Source: a bacterium (GTDB lineage: Bacteria > Bacteroidota > Ignavibacteria > Kapaibacteriales > UBA961). From it: 8,409 nucleotides of DNA. The notes below the pieces were generated by a model. The model did no database searches. It was not told where the DNA came from and was given only the letters and a program-made list of their open reading frames with translations. The stretch covers positions 1 through 8,409 of the forward strand of contig JALHLL010000160.1 in the NCBI GenBank assembly GCA_022844575.1, given 5' to 3'. Of the stretch, positions 1-6,143 are shown piece by piece. Both the position numbers and the translations under genes were made by a program. Each line of letters begins with the position of its first letter. Within the stretch, counting starts at the first letter, position 1.

Positions 1-1
1 A

Positions 2-400
2 CTTGGGATTTTCGATAAAGAAGAGACAATACAATTGGGTGGCACGGGTTTGCATACTCGCATTGACGGCAATGCACGGGAAATCGGCTATTGGATTCAT
101 GCCGACTATATACATAAAGGATATGCGACGGAAACGGTAAAAGCATTGGTGAAAATCGGCTTTGAAATAGAAAAATTGGATAGAATAGAAATACATTGCG
201 ACCCACGAAATACACGCAGTTTGAAAATCCCCGAAAAATTGGGCTTTACTCTGGAAGCCGTTCTGAAAAACAGATTATTGGATAATGAAGGCAAACCACG
301 CGATAAAATGATATGGACTTTATTCCGTGAACAATATGAACAAAGTACCATAAAGGAAATGAAACTGAGGGCTTTTGATGTGATTGGGAGGGAATTATAA
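2..400 (+). CDS. GNAT family N-acetyltransferase, RimJ/RimL-like (5' end outside window)
   Basis: The reading frame is open from base 2, so the true start lies upstream; the first 34 bases read LGIFDKEETIQ in frame with the rest. About 132 residues are visible. The core motif A of GNAT enzymes, which binds the acetyl-CoA pyrophosphate, appears as YIHKGYATETV (about 107-139), preceded by the strand IGYWI. The second conserved block follows as RIEIHCDPRNTRSLKIPEKLGF, ending in the EKLGF motif typical of RimJ/RimL and spermidine/aminoglycoside-type acetyltransferases. Such enzymes move an acetyl group from acetyl-CoA to an amine, often a protein N-terminus or a small molecule; the substrate cannot be read from this sequence. 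It ends in TAA, 20 bases before the next plus-strand gene, so the two may be cotranscribed. The family call is firm, the substrate unknown. Confidence 0.9.
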   Translation, partial: LGIFDKEETIQLGGTGLHTRIDGNAREIGYWIHADYIHKGYATETVKALVKIGFEIEKLDRIEIHCDPRNTRSLKIPEKLGFTLEAVLKNRLLDNEGKPRDKMIWTLFREQYEQSTIKEMKLRAFDVIGREL

Positions 401-411
401 ACGTTACGATT

Positions 412-417
412 AGGTGA
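412..417 (+). promoter_or_regulatory. Shine-Dalgarno site for the 303-residue protein
   Basis: AGGTGA lies three bases before the ATG at 421. It is one of the few clear ribosome binding sites in the window and supports this ATG as the start. It also shows that the gene is translated independently of the GNAT gene upstream. Confidence 0.5.
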
Positions 418-420
418 ACA

Positions 421-1332
421 ATGAAAGAATACGATATAGTAGTGATACAATATTTAGAAGCTCTTTCCGAATTTGAGCAACTACACGACACGACCATTGC
501 TTTAGGAAGAAAAATTCTTATAGCTATGGATAGGACATATACTTGGGAACAAGATATTGCCAGTCAATTCTTGAAGAAAGTAATAGGTTCAGGGTACACC
601 ATACGTAAAATATTACCGCATGCAAAGTATGATTCATATCATAAGCAGGATGTTGTTATTTGGGACTACACATCAGCTTGTGTTCTGATAAGAAATCTTT
701 TTGATAGTTATTTTATCTTCTTTCATTACTGTGTTGAAGCAGCCGAAACAGATACTGAGAAAGATTTTAAAATCCTATTTTGGGATTATTACCTACTGAA
801 TAAGACAATGAAGGCCTTGAATACCTTAAATTCCCAGAATGATAAGAAAAAACAAATTGAGATCGATGCTGAACGGCAGTATGAAAAGATCAAAGGAAAT
901 ATATATTATCAATCTTTGATAGAAAATATCAAAGGTGAAAATAGTCAGGAAACGGAAAAGAAAAGAAAAAACTTTGAGCAAAAAATAAAGAAATGTGAGA
1001 TATTCCAAATTCCAGTAAATAGTGAAATAGCGAGACGAGCCGGCATTAATAGTGAGAATTACAGCTTAATTTATAACTTTCTCTCAATGCATACGCACTG
1101 CGATTCATTCTCAATAGACCAAATAGCAGCATTCAGGACGGGTGGAACAGAAGAATATAGGTTAATTGAAGGCATAATTCGCAGCGATCTTAATATAGCT
1201 TTTAGTCTATTTATAAGGGATTTTTGTAGAGTTTTTCCAGAATCGAGCGAACAGATTAGTGAGGAAATACGAGGAAAAATAAAAAGTATAAGCAGAATTA
1301 TTCAGGAACCAATAAAAACCAATAAAACTTAG
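421..1332 (+). CDS. Hypothetical helical protein, function unknown
   Basis: This is a 303-residue cytoplasmic-looking protein with no signal peptide; I do not recognise it with confidence. The ATG at 421 is supported by AGGTGA just upstream. Visible features are a hydrophobic helix with an Arg and an Asp one turn apart (IRNLFDSYFIFF, R91 and D95), a long charged and probably coiled-coil stretch rich in Lys and Glu (about residues 135-195), and a His pair in LSMHTHCDSFS (H224 and H226). A conserved Arg in an early helix plus a late 'YxxLSxxxH' segment loosely recalls DUF5677-type proteins, but that is a weak recollection. The gene is more AT-rich than metH and uses AGA/AGG/CGA arginine codons, whereas metH uses mostly CGT/CGC, which suggests separate origin. 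It sits 20 bases after the GNAT gene and ends in TAG, 46 bases before metH. Confidence 0.75.
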   Translation: MKEYDIVVIQYLEALSEFEQLHDTTIALGRKILIAMDRTYTWEQDIASQFLKKVIGSGYTIRKILPHAKYDSYHKQDVVIWDYTSACVLIRNLFDSYFIFFHYCVEAAETDTEKDFKILFWDYYLLNKTMKALNTLNSQNDKKKQIEIDAERQYEKIKGNIYYQSLIENIKGENSQETEKKRKNFEQKIKKCEIFQIPVNSEIARRAGINSENYSLIYNFLSMHTHCDSFSIDQIAAFRTGGTEEYRLIEGIIRSDLNIAFSLFIRDFCRVFPESSEQISEEIRGKIKSISRIIQEPIKTNKT

Positions 1333-1378
1333 CGATAATATTGTTGTTGAGAAGTAGCACTTTCATATAAACACATCC

Positions 1379-3310
1379 ATGACCACATATCAGCAATTAT
1401 CCGACCTATTGCGCCAAAGAATATTAATTATTGATGGCGCAATGGGTACGATGATACAAAAACATACATTAAATGAAGATGATTTCCGTGGCGGGAAACA
1501 TCATGTTCACGATGAACTCCATGCACGTATTTGCAATCACAACCATGATTTGCAAGGCAATAATGATTTATTGGTATTAACACAACCGGATATAATTAGA
1601 AATATTCACAGAGAATATCTTGCGGCGGGTGCTGATATTATTGAAACAAATACATTCAGTGCAACACGCATAGCACAAGCCGATTATGAAGCGCAAGAAT
1701 TTGTGTATGAAATAAATTATCGTGCGGCAAAAATTGCAAAAGAAGCGGCTACGGAATATTCGACTCCCGAAAAACCGCGCTTTGTTGCGGGTGCATTAGG
1801 TCCCTTAAATAAATCTTTATCCCTTTCACCCGATGTCAATAATCCGGGCTATCGCTCCACCACATGGGATGAAGTGGTTGCCGCTTATTCAGAGCAATTA
1901 CACGCTTTAATTGATGGTGGGGCGGATATTGTTTTAATTGAAACGGTATTCGATACTCTCAATGCAAAAGCTGCCATTTATGCGGTAAATAAGGTTTTCC
2001 AAGAGAAAAATTGCAATTTACCCGTCATGGTTTCGGGTACGATTGTAGATATGAGCGGGCGTACTCTTTCGGGACAAACTTCGGAAGCATTCTGGAACTC
2101 CATTCGCCATTGCCCTAATCTACTCTCAGTAGGATTAAACTGCGCTCTCGGTGCGGAACAAATGCATCCTTTTCTAACGGAGCTATCGCGTGTGGCAACC
2201 TGTTTTCTAAGTGTATATCCGAATGCAGGATTGCCGAATGAAATGGGTGGTTATGATGAAACGCCGGAACACATGGCTTCCGTTTTGCAACAATTCGGTA
2301 AGGAGCAATTATATAATATCGTGGGCGGCTGTTGCGGCACGACCCCCGACCATATTGCTTATATGGAAAAAAATGCACGAACAATAATTCCGAGAGAAAT
2401 ACCGCAACAGGAAAGCTATATGCGCCTTTCCGGTTATGAGCCGTTTATTTTAAGACCTGAAATAAATTTTGTAAATATTGGCGAAAGAACCAATGTAACG
2501 GGTTCGGCAAAGTTTGCAAAATTGATAAAAGAGAATTTATACGATGAGGCATTAAGTGTTGCTTTGCAACAAGTGGATGCAGGAGCGCAAATAATAGATA
2601 TAAACATGGATGAAGGGATGTTGGATTCGGAAGCGGCAATGGTTAAATTTTTGAATTTACTTGCTGCCGAACCTGATATTGCCCGTGTGCCTATTATGGT
2701 CGATTCATCGAAATGGTCAGTTATTGAAAAAGGTTTGCAATGTATTCAGGGAAAAGGAATCGTTAATTCGATTTCCTTAAAAGAAGGCGAAGAAAAATTT
2801 ATAGAACAAGCAAGAAAAATACGCAGTTATGGTGCGGCAACGGTGGTAATGGCTTTCGATGAACAAGGGCAGGCGGATAGTTTGCAAAGGAAAAAAGAGA
2901 TTTGCGAAAGGGCATATAAAATATTAACGGAGATAGTGGACTTTCCACCGGAAGATATAATTTTCGATCCGAATATTTTTGCCGTAGCAACGGGTATTGA
3001 GGAGCATAATAATTATGCACTTGATTTTATTGATGCAACACGTTGGATAAAAAATAACTTACCCGGAGCAAAAGTTTCGGGCGGTGTTTCCAATTTATCG
3101 TTTTCATTTAGGGGCAATGAACCGATACGCCGTGCCATGCACTCGGCATTTTTATATCATGCCATTCAGGCGGGTATGGATATGGGAATTGTGAATGCGG
3201 GGCAAATAGATATTTACGATGAAATTCCGAAACATACTTTGGAATTAGTAGAGGATGTTTTATTAAACCGTCGTGCGGATGCAACGGAACGCCTTGTTGA
3301 ATTAGCCTAA
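1379..3310 (+). CDS. metH: Methionine synthase MetH, N-terminal half: homocysteine and folate domains
   Basis: This 643-residue part carries the two substrate modules of cobalamin-dependent methionine synthase (5-methyltetrahydrofolate + homocysteine to methionine + tetrahydrofolate). The homocysteine-binding barrel covers about residues 1-335, beginning with ILIIDGAMGTMIQ. Its zinc ligands are all present: C255 in GLNCALG and C318/C319 in GGCCGTTP. The pterin-binding barrel covers about 360-640, with FVNIGERTNVTGSAKF from residue 364, IIDINMDEGMLD, DSSKW and DPNIFAVATGIEEHNNY. Translation ends at TAA 3308 after RLVELA, immediately after the folate domain and before the cobalamin cap. The ATG at 1379 aligns with the usual MetH start; there is no clear Shine-Dalgarno sequence. 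On its own this part could bind both substrates but would need a B12 partner to turn over. Confidence 0.9.
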   Translation: MTTYQQLSDLLRQRILIIDGAMGTMIQKHTLNEDDFRGGKHHVHDELHARICNHNHDLQGNNDLLVLTQPDIIRNIHREYLAAGADIIETNTFSATRIAQADYEAQEFVYEINYRAAKIAKEAATEYSTPEKPRFVAGALGPLNKSLSLSPDVNNPGYRSTTWDEVVAAYSEQLHALIDGGADIVLIETVFDTLNAKAAIYAVNKVFQEKNCNLPVMVSGTIVDMSGRTLSGQTSEAFWNSIRHCPNLLSVGLNCALGAEQMHPFLTELSRVATCFLSVYPNAGLPNEMGGYDETPEHMASVLQQFGKEQLYNIVGGCCGTTPDHIAYMEKNARTIIPREIPQQESYMRLSGYEPFILRPEINFVNIGERTNVTGSAKFAKLIKENLYDEALSVALQQVDAGAQIIDINMDEGMLDSEAAMVKFLNLLAAEPDIARVPIMVDSSKWSVIEKGLQCIQGKGIVNSISLKEGEEKFIEQARKIRSYGAATVVMAFDEQGQADSLQRKKEICERAYKILTEIVDFPPEDIIFDPNIFAVATGIEEHNNYALDFIDATRWIKNNLPGAKVSGGVSNLSFSFRGNEPIRRAMHSAFLYHAIQAGMDMGIVNAGQIDIYDEIPKHTLELVEDVLLNRRADATERLVELA

Positions 3311-3379
3311 AAAATAAAAAACTCCGCAGGCGATAAAACGCAAAAAGTACAAGAAGAACTCGAATGGCGCAATGCCTCG

Positions 3380-4165
3380 GTGGAAGAAAGAATAAAACAT
3401 GCTTTGGTAAAAGGTATAGATGCTTTTGTGGAAGTGGATACGGAGGAAGCACGATTAAAGTTCAATCGTCCGATTTCTGTCATTGAAGGTCCTTTAATGG
3501 ACGGTATGAATATAGTGGGCGATTTATTCGGTGCGGGAAAAATGTTTCTGCCTCAGGTGGTGAAATCGGCACGTGTTATGAAAAAAGCAGTTGCTTATTT
3601 GATGCCTTTTATGGAAGCGGAAAAAGGCGGCGAGGAGTCGAAACCGAATGGCGTTATTTTAATGGCTACGGTAAAGGGCGATGTGCATGATATTGGAAAA
3701 AATATTGTGGGCGTTGTGCTCGGCTGTAATAATTACCGCGTTATTGATTTGGGAGTAATGGTAAGCACCGATAAAATACTTGAAACCGCTATAAGGGAAA
3801 ATGTCGATATAATAGGTCTTTCGGGGCTTATTACTCCTTCACTCGATGAAATGGTGCATGTTGCGAAGGAAATGGAAAGACGCGGAATGAAAACACCGCT
3901 TCTAATTGGCGGGGCAACAACCTCACGCGTACATACTGCCGTAAAAATATCGCCTCAATATTCGGGCATTGCAATGCATGTACTTGATGCTTCGCGTGCC
4001 GTACCTGTTGCGGGTAATCTAATCAATCCCGAAACATCACCGGAATTTGTTGCACAGATAAAAGCTGAATATGAAAAAGTGCGAAGTGATTATTCACGTC
4101 GTTCGAGTGAAAAAGACATGATTCCCTTGGATGAATCAAGGAAAAGAAAATTGAATTTGTTTTAA
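3380..4165 (+). CDS. metH: Methionine synthase MetH, cobalamin cap and B12-binding part, no reactivation domain
   Basis: This is in the same frame as the upstream half. The frame reopens at 3311; GTG at 3380 is the only plausible start before the cap, since the first in-frame ATG (3497) lies inside it. No good ribosome binding site precedes 3380. The helical cap carries EGPLMDGMNIVGDLFG and GKMFLPQVVKSARVMK. The Rossmann-like B12 domain has the GDVHDIGKN motif with H103, the lower cobalt ligand, plus D101 and S154 (in LITPSLDEM), which match the Asp757-His759-Ser810 network of E. coli MetH. LLIGGATTS follows. The protein stops after MIPLDESRKRKLNLF, in the linker where full-length MetH runs on into the AdoMet-binding domain. 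It would resemble a stand-alone corrinoid protein if translated. Confidence 0.8.
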   Translation: MEERIKHALVKGIDAFVEVDTEEARLKFNRPISVIEGPLMDGMNIVGDLFGAGKMFLPQVVKSARVMKKAVAYLMPFMEAEKGGEESKPNGVILMATVKGDVHDIGKNIVGVVLGCNNYRVIDLGVMVSTDKILETAIRENVDIIGLSGLITPSLDEMVHVAKEMERRGMKTPLLIGGATTSRVHTAVKISPQYSGIAMHVLDASRAVPVAGNLINPETSPEFVAQIKAEYEKVRSDYSRRSSEKDMIPLDESRKRKLNLF

Positions 4166-4175
4166 AGGATTTGAG

Positions 4176-4201
4176 CTTCGTTGTTCTTAATCTCAACGAA
4201 G
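4176..4201 (+). repeat. Hairpin just after the metH stop
   Basis: CTTCGTTG (4176-4183) and CAACGAAG (4194-4201) form a perfect 8-bp stem with a 10-base loop, starting 10 bases after the metH stop. No T-run follows, so it is unlikely to be an intrinsic terminator. It may stabilise the mRNA 3' end or belong to the repeat block that follows. Confidence 0.55.
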
Positions 4202-4223
4202 AAGGAATTAAATCGAGAGATAA

Positions 4224-4268
4224 ATTCTGTCACTTTGTGTTCAGAATGACGAATACGACACCACGTCA
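4224..4268 (+). repeat. Direct repeat copy A flanking the palindromic block
   Basis: Copy A has two parts that recur in copy B (4383-4433): TTCAGAATGAC preceded by a TCACTTTG-like stretch (4224-4250), and GACACCACGTCA (4257-4268), which matches GACACCTCGTCA at 4422-4433 in 11 of 12 bases. The spacing between the two parts differs between copies. The region from the metH stop (4166) to the terminator (4455), about 290 bases, contains no credible gene and consists mainly of this repeat structure. Confidence 0.6.
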
Positions 4269-4278
4269 GATTTCATCT

Positions 4279-4362
4279 GCCACCCCTCTGTCAGAGGGAA
4301 ATTTTTCAGAACATTTGTTTTACCATTTCCCTCCGCCGGAGGGGTGCCGAAGGCGGGGTGGC
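4279..4362. repeat. Nested inverted repeat with two GC-rich hairpins
   Basis: The outer arms GCCACCCC (4279-4286) and GGGGTGGC (4355-4362) are perfect inverted copies. Inside are two small hairpins: CCCTCT with AGAGGG (4284-4298, 3-base loop) and CCCTCC with GGAGGG (4329-4343, 3-base loop). A further inverted pair, GGGAAAT (4296-4302) and ATTTCCC (4325-4331), joins the two halves. The block is clearly more GC-rich than its surroundings and looks like a dispersed, non-coding REP- or MITE-like element. Copy number in the genome cannot be seen here. Confidence 0.65.
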
Positions 4363-4382
4363 TGCAATTACTCACAAAATAG

Positions 4383-4433
4383 ATTCTTCACTTTGTTCAG
4401 AATGACATGGTTTGGTGTTATGACACCTCGTCA
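4383..4433 (+). repeat. Direct repeat copy B flanking the palindromic block
   Basis: ATTCTTCACTTTG followed by TTCAGAATGAC (4383-4406) and GACACCTCGTCA (4422-4433) repeat the two parts of copy A in the same order and orientation. Between them lies a small hairpin, GGTGT / ACACC (4414-4427, 4-base loop). With copy A it brackets the nested inverted repeat. Confidence 0.6.
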
Positions 4434-4454
4434 CGTGCCGTATCACACTTTAAG

Positions 4455-4486
4455 AAAAAAGCCCGATAAATAATCGGGCTTTTTTT
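4455..4486. terminator. Bidirectional rho-independent terminator
   Basis: GCCCGAT (4461-4467) pairs perfectly with ATCGGGC (4473-4479) around the loop AAATA. Six A's come before the stem and seven T's after it, so the structure works in both directions. It can end the metH transcript on the plus strand and the six-gene minus-strand transcript. The last gene of the latter has its stop codon (4485-4487) in the T-run. Confidence 0.9.
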
Positions 4487-4733
4487 ATACTAATTCATAT
4501 ATCTCATATGATAATTTATCGTAAAGCGGAAATTTCCGTATGATCTTTTCCAATTCATCACGGTCTTGTACTTCATATATGCACCAACATCTTCTATAGT
4601 CGCTTTGCATATGTATCTCTTTTAGAATGCCTTGTTCCTTTAAGGTGTCTGCATATTTTGTATCGCTTTCCACAAGAGCCATCAACTCATCGTCGAAATC
4701 GCCTTTCATATGCACAATAACCATAAATTTCAT
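4485..4733 (-). CDS. Muconolactone isomerase-like small protein (ferredoxin-like fold)
   Basis: This 82-residue protein starts with the strand MKFMVIVHMKGDF, has a helix with conserved-looking spacing up to GILKEIHMQSD, and ends in FPLYDKLSYEIYELV. That order resembles the muconolactone delta-isomerase family (about 90-96 residues), where a strand, two helices and a closing 'LPLFPYMDIEV'-type strand form a dimeric alpha-beta barrel. Real muconolactone isomerases act in catechol breakdown, but no other genes of that pathway are here, so isomerase activity is not inferred. A generic YCII-like or other dimeric alpha-beta-barrel protein is an alternative. It starts at ATG 4733, with GGTGAG just upstream, 9 bases after the preceding lipoprotein stop, and is the last gene of the minus-strand run. 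Confidence 0.75.
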   Translation of the reverse strand: MKFMVIVHMKGDFDDELMALVESDTKYADTLKEQGILKEIHMQSDYRRCWCIYEVQDRDELEKIIRKFPLYDKLSYEIYELV

Positions 4734-4742
4734 ACACTCACC

Positions 4743-5405
4743 TTATTTTACTGAATATGACAGTAATTCTACGGTACGATCCTCAAATCCTTCGGTTGTA
4801 TTCACTTCTTCAACTAATCCTATATTAACTGAATAAAAGAAATCGGTGAAGCTATTGGCTATCGGTTCTTTTGTTGCTAAATCATTGTATGTGCGTTGAT
4901 AATGATAACAAGTATAGTTGTTGCCGTTCACAATGCGGGCTTCATTAGAAGAAATGACAGTCATCTTAGATGTAAATTTTCCGATTTTATTCCCTTGATC
5001 ATCCGTTCTTATAAATGTATCGATTACCCACGTATCGCCCTTTTTGCAGGGATATTTTGCTGAAAACTCTCTGTAATTTATATTAAAAGCATTACTCAAA
5101 AACCCTTCCGCCGTATTATACCAACGCATATAAATTTTATCATAAAGAGAATTGAGAATATTATATTCTTTAGCTCCGTTTATTATTTCTTCCGATTGTA
5201 TGCTAAGTGTATATAATTTTTCTTCTTTAACGGTCGAGGAACCTTCTTTTGCTATCGAAATCTCTCTATACCTCCATTGATTACCAACGGATAAGGGGAC
5301 AATGTAGTTCTGCTTTTCCGTCGGTTGTGGTTCAGTTGTTTTGTCAGAACATGCCGAAAAAAGCAAAACGAAGGTGCATAGCGTTAAGATCAGGTAATTT
5401 CTCAT
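4743..5405 (-). CDS. Putative lipoprotein, paralog of its upstream neighbour
   Basis: This 220-residue protein begins with a signal peptide (MRNYLILTLCTFVLLFSAC) ending in a lipobox with the lipidated Cys at residue 19, followed by Ser, so outer-membrane sorting is plausible. The mature protein begins with a short Thr/Pro/Gln-rich linker and then IVPLSVGNQWRY, a start seen in many uncharacterised lipoproteins of this bacterial branch. It looks mostly beta-strand, suggesting a secreted barrel or sandwich that binds a ligand. Segments shared with the neighbouring paralog are KYP..GxxW, GNKxGxF, NYTCYxY, TKEPIANSF and NIGLV. I cannot assign a function. The 57 bases before its start separate it from the paralog; it may still share the transcript. 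Confidence 0.85.
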   Translation of the reverse strand: MRNYLILTLCTFVLLFSACSDKTTEPQPTEKQNYIVPLSVGNQWRYREISIAKEGSSTVKEEKLYTLSIQSEEIINGAKEYNILNSLYDKIYMRWYNTAEGFLSNAFNINYREFSAKYPCKKGDTWVIDTFIRTDDQGNKIGKFTSKMTVISSNEARIVNGNNYTCYHYQRTYNDLATKEPIANSFTDFFYSVNIGLVEEVNTTEGFEDRTVELLSYSVK

Positions 5406-5462
5406 AATATTAATTGAGAATAATGGTAAAAAACAGTAAAGCCATAAGGCAAAGGTGTATTT

Positions 5463-6134
5463 TTATTTGACCATATAATCCATTAGCTCCCTTTGTGAAA
5501 TTTCATTACCATTATGTAAATGTTTAATCATTACCAAGCCGATATTCTCTGCATAATAATTGTCTATAAAGCTGTTGGCAATGGGTTCTTTAGTTTTTAC
5601 ATCACAAAACTGTGATCGGTACTGATAGCAAGTGTAGTTTCTATTATTCGCTTTTACGTTTGTATTCGTTGATACAACATAATCGTACATAAAAAACTGT
5701 CCAAGCTTGTTCCCTTTTACGTTAGTCGTTGTTACAGTATCTCCACCCCACTTGTAACCGACTTCGGTAGGGTATTTTATGGCTAATTTCACAACATTGG
5801 TAGTTTGGTCATAAAACCCAAAACCTTGATTATTGTAGGAGGGATAACCCCATACCTGCGTCGAACCGCCAATAACACTACCTATTTGAGTAAATACTTT
5901 TGTACCCTCTATGTCTCGAACGGAATCGAGGGAGACTGTATATGTCTCTTCGCCAAAGATTGTACTATCATTTACATCCTTATATGAATACTTGTGTTTG
6001 TATGTCCACTTATTGCCAAGAGCCAAAGGTACAATCACGGATTGTTTCGATGTCGGTTGTGGCGCATTTTCGTCGGGGCAACCGCTTATAATCATTGCGA
6101 TGAACGGTAAGCATAGGAAGGCAAGTTTTTTCAT
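5463..6134 (-). CDS. Putative lipoprotein, paralog of its downstream neighbour
   Basis: This 223-residue protein has the signal peptide MKKLAFLCLPFIAMIISGC with lipobox ISGC and the lipidated Cys at residue 19, the same position as in the paralog downstream. A QPTSKQ linker leads into IVPLALGNKWTY. The best-conserved part is near the C-terminus: NYTCYQY, TKEPIANSF and ENIGLV, with DYMVK at the end against SYSVK in the paralog. The middle has diverged strongly, and shared residues often use different codons, so the duplication is old. The start lies 9 bases after the dapA stop, so it is probably translated from the same mRNA as dapA. Function unknown; exported envelope protein is the limit of the inference. 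Confidence 0.85.
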   Translation of the reverse strand: MKKLAFLCLPFIAMIISGCPDENAPQPTSKQSVIVPLALGNKWTYKHKYSYKDVNDSTIFGEETYTVSLDSVRDIEGTKVFTQIGSVIGGSTQVWGYPSYNNQGFGFYDQTTNVVKLAIKYPTEVGYKWGGDTVTTTNVKGNKLGQFFMYDYVVSTNTNVKANNRNYTCYQYRSQFCDVKTKEPIANSFIDNYYAENIGLVMIKHLHNGNEISQRELMDYMVK

Positions 6135-6143
6135 ATCAATTAC

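Larger units (their letters stand above)
1379..4165 (+). pseudogene. metH: Interrupted and 3'-truncated metH (whole locus)
   Basis: Read straight through, frame 2 gives 928 codons that match cobalamin-dependent methionine synthase from the N-terminus to the end of the B12 domain, broken only by TAA at 3308-3310. The codons after the stop (KIKNSAGDK, then EELEWRNASVEER) match the linker of E. coli MetH, which as I recall it reads ELAEKYRG at this point. The stop therefore stands where Glu is expected, one base change away (GAA to TAA). No indel is needed. The ~330-residue AdoMet-binding reactivation domain is absent: the frame ends just after the linker. Whether this is a true pseudogene, a two-polypeptide enzyme or a sequence error cannot be settled from the window; the two open parts are listed separately. 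Confidence 0.65.

Noticed and set aside
1341..1371. Possible metH promoter: TTGTTG (1344-1349), 16-base gap, TATAAA (1366-1371)
   Set aside because: It would place the transcript start almost on the ATG, the match is partial in AT-rich DNA, and this bacterial branch often uses a different promoter consensus.
1333..1378. A methionine-related riboswitch before metH
   Set aside because: The gap is only 46 bases, too short for a SAM or cobalamin riboswitch, and shows no matching stems.
400..1378. Integron cassette for the GNAT and unknown genes
   Set aside because: No attC-like core sites or imperfect palindromes were found in the gaps at 401-420 or 1333-1378.
3308..3310. Programmed read-through or a recoded amino acid at the metH stop
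   Set aside because: TAA is not the codon used for selenocysteine or pyrrolysine, no special downstream structure is visible, and TAA ends other genes in the window.
4171..4473. A 100-codon plus-strand open frame beginning with TTG after metH
   Set aside because: It runs through the hairpins and direct repeats, has no ribosome binding site, has no resemblance to any protein I know, and is explained by the repeat block.
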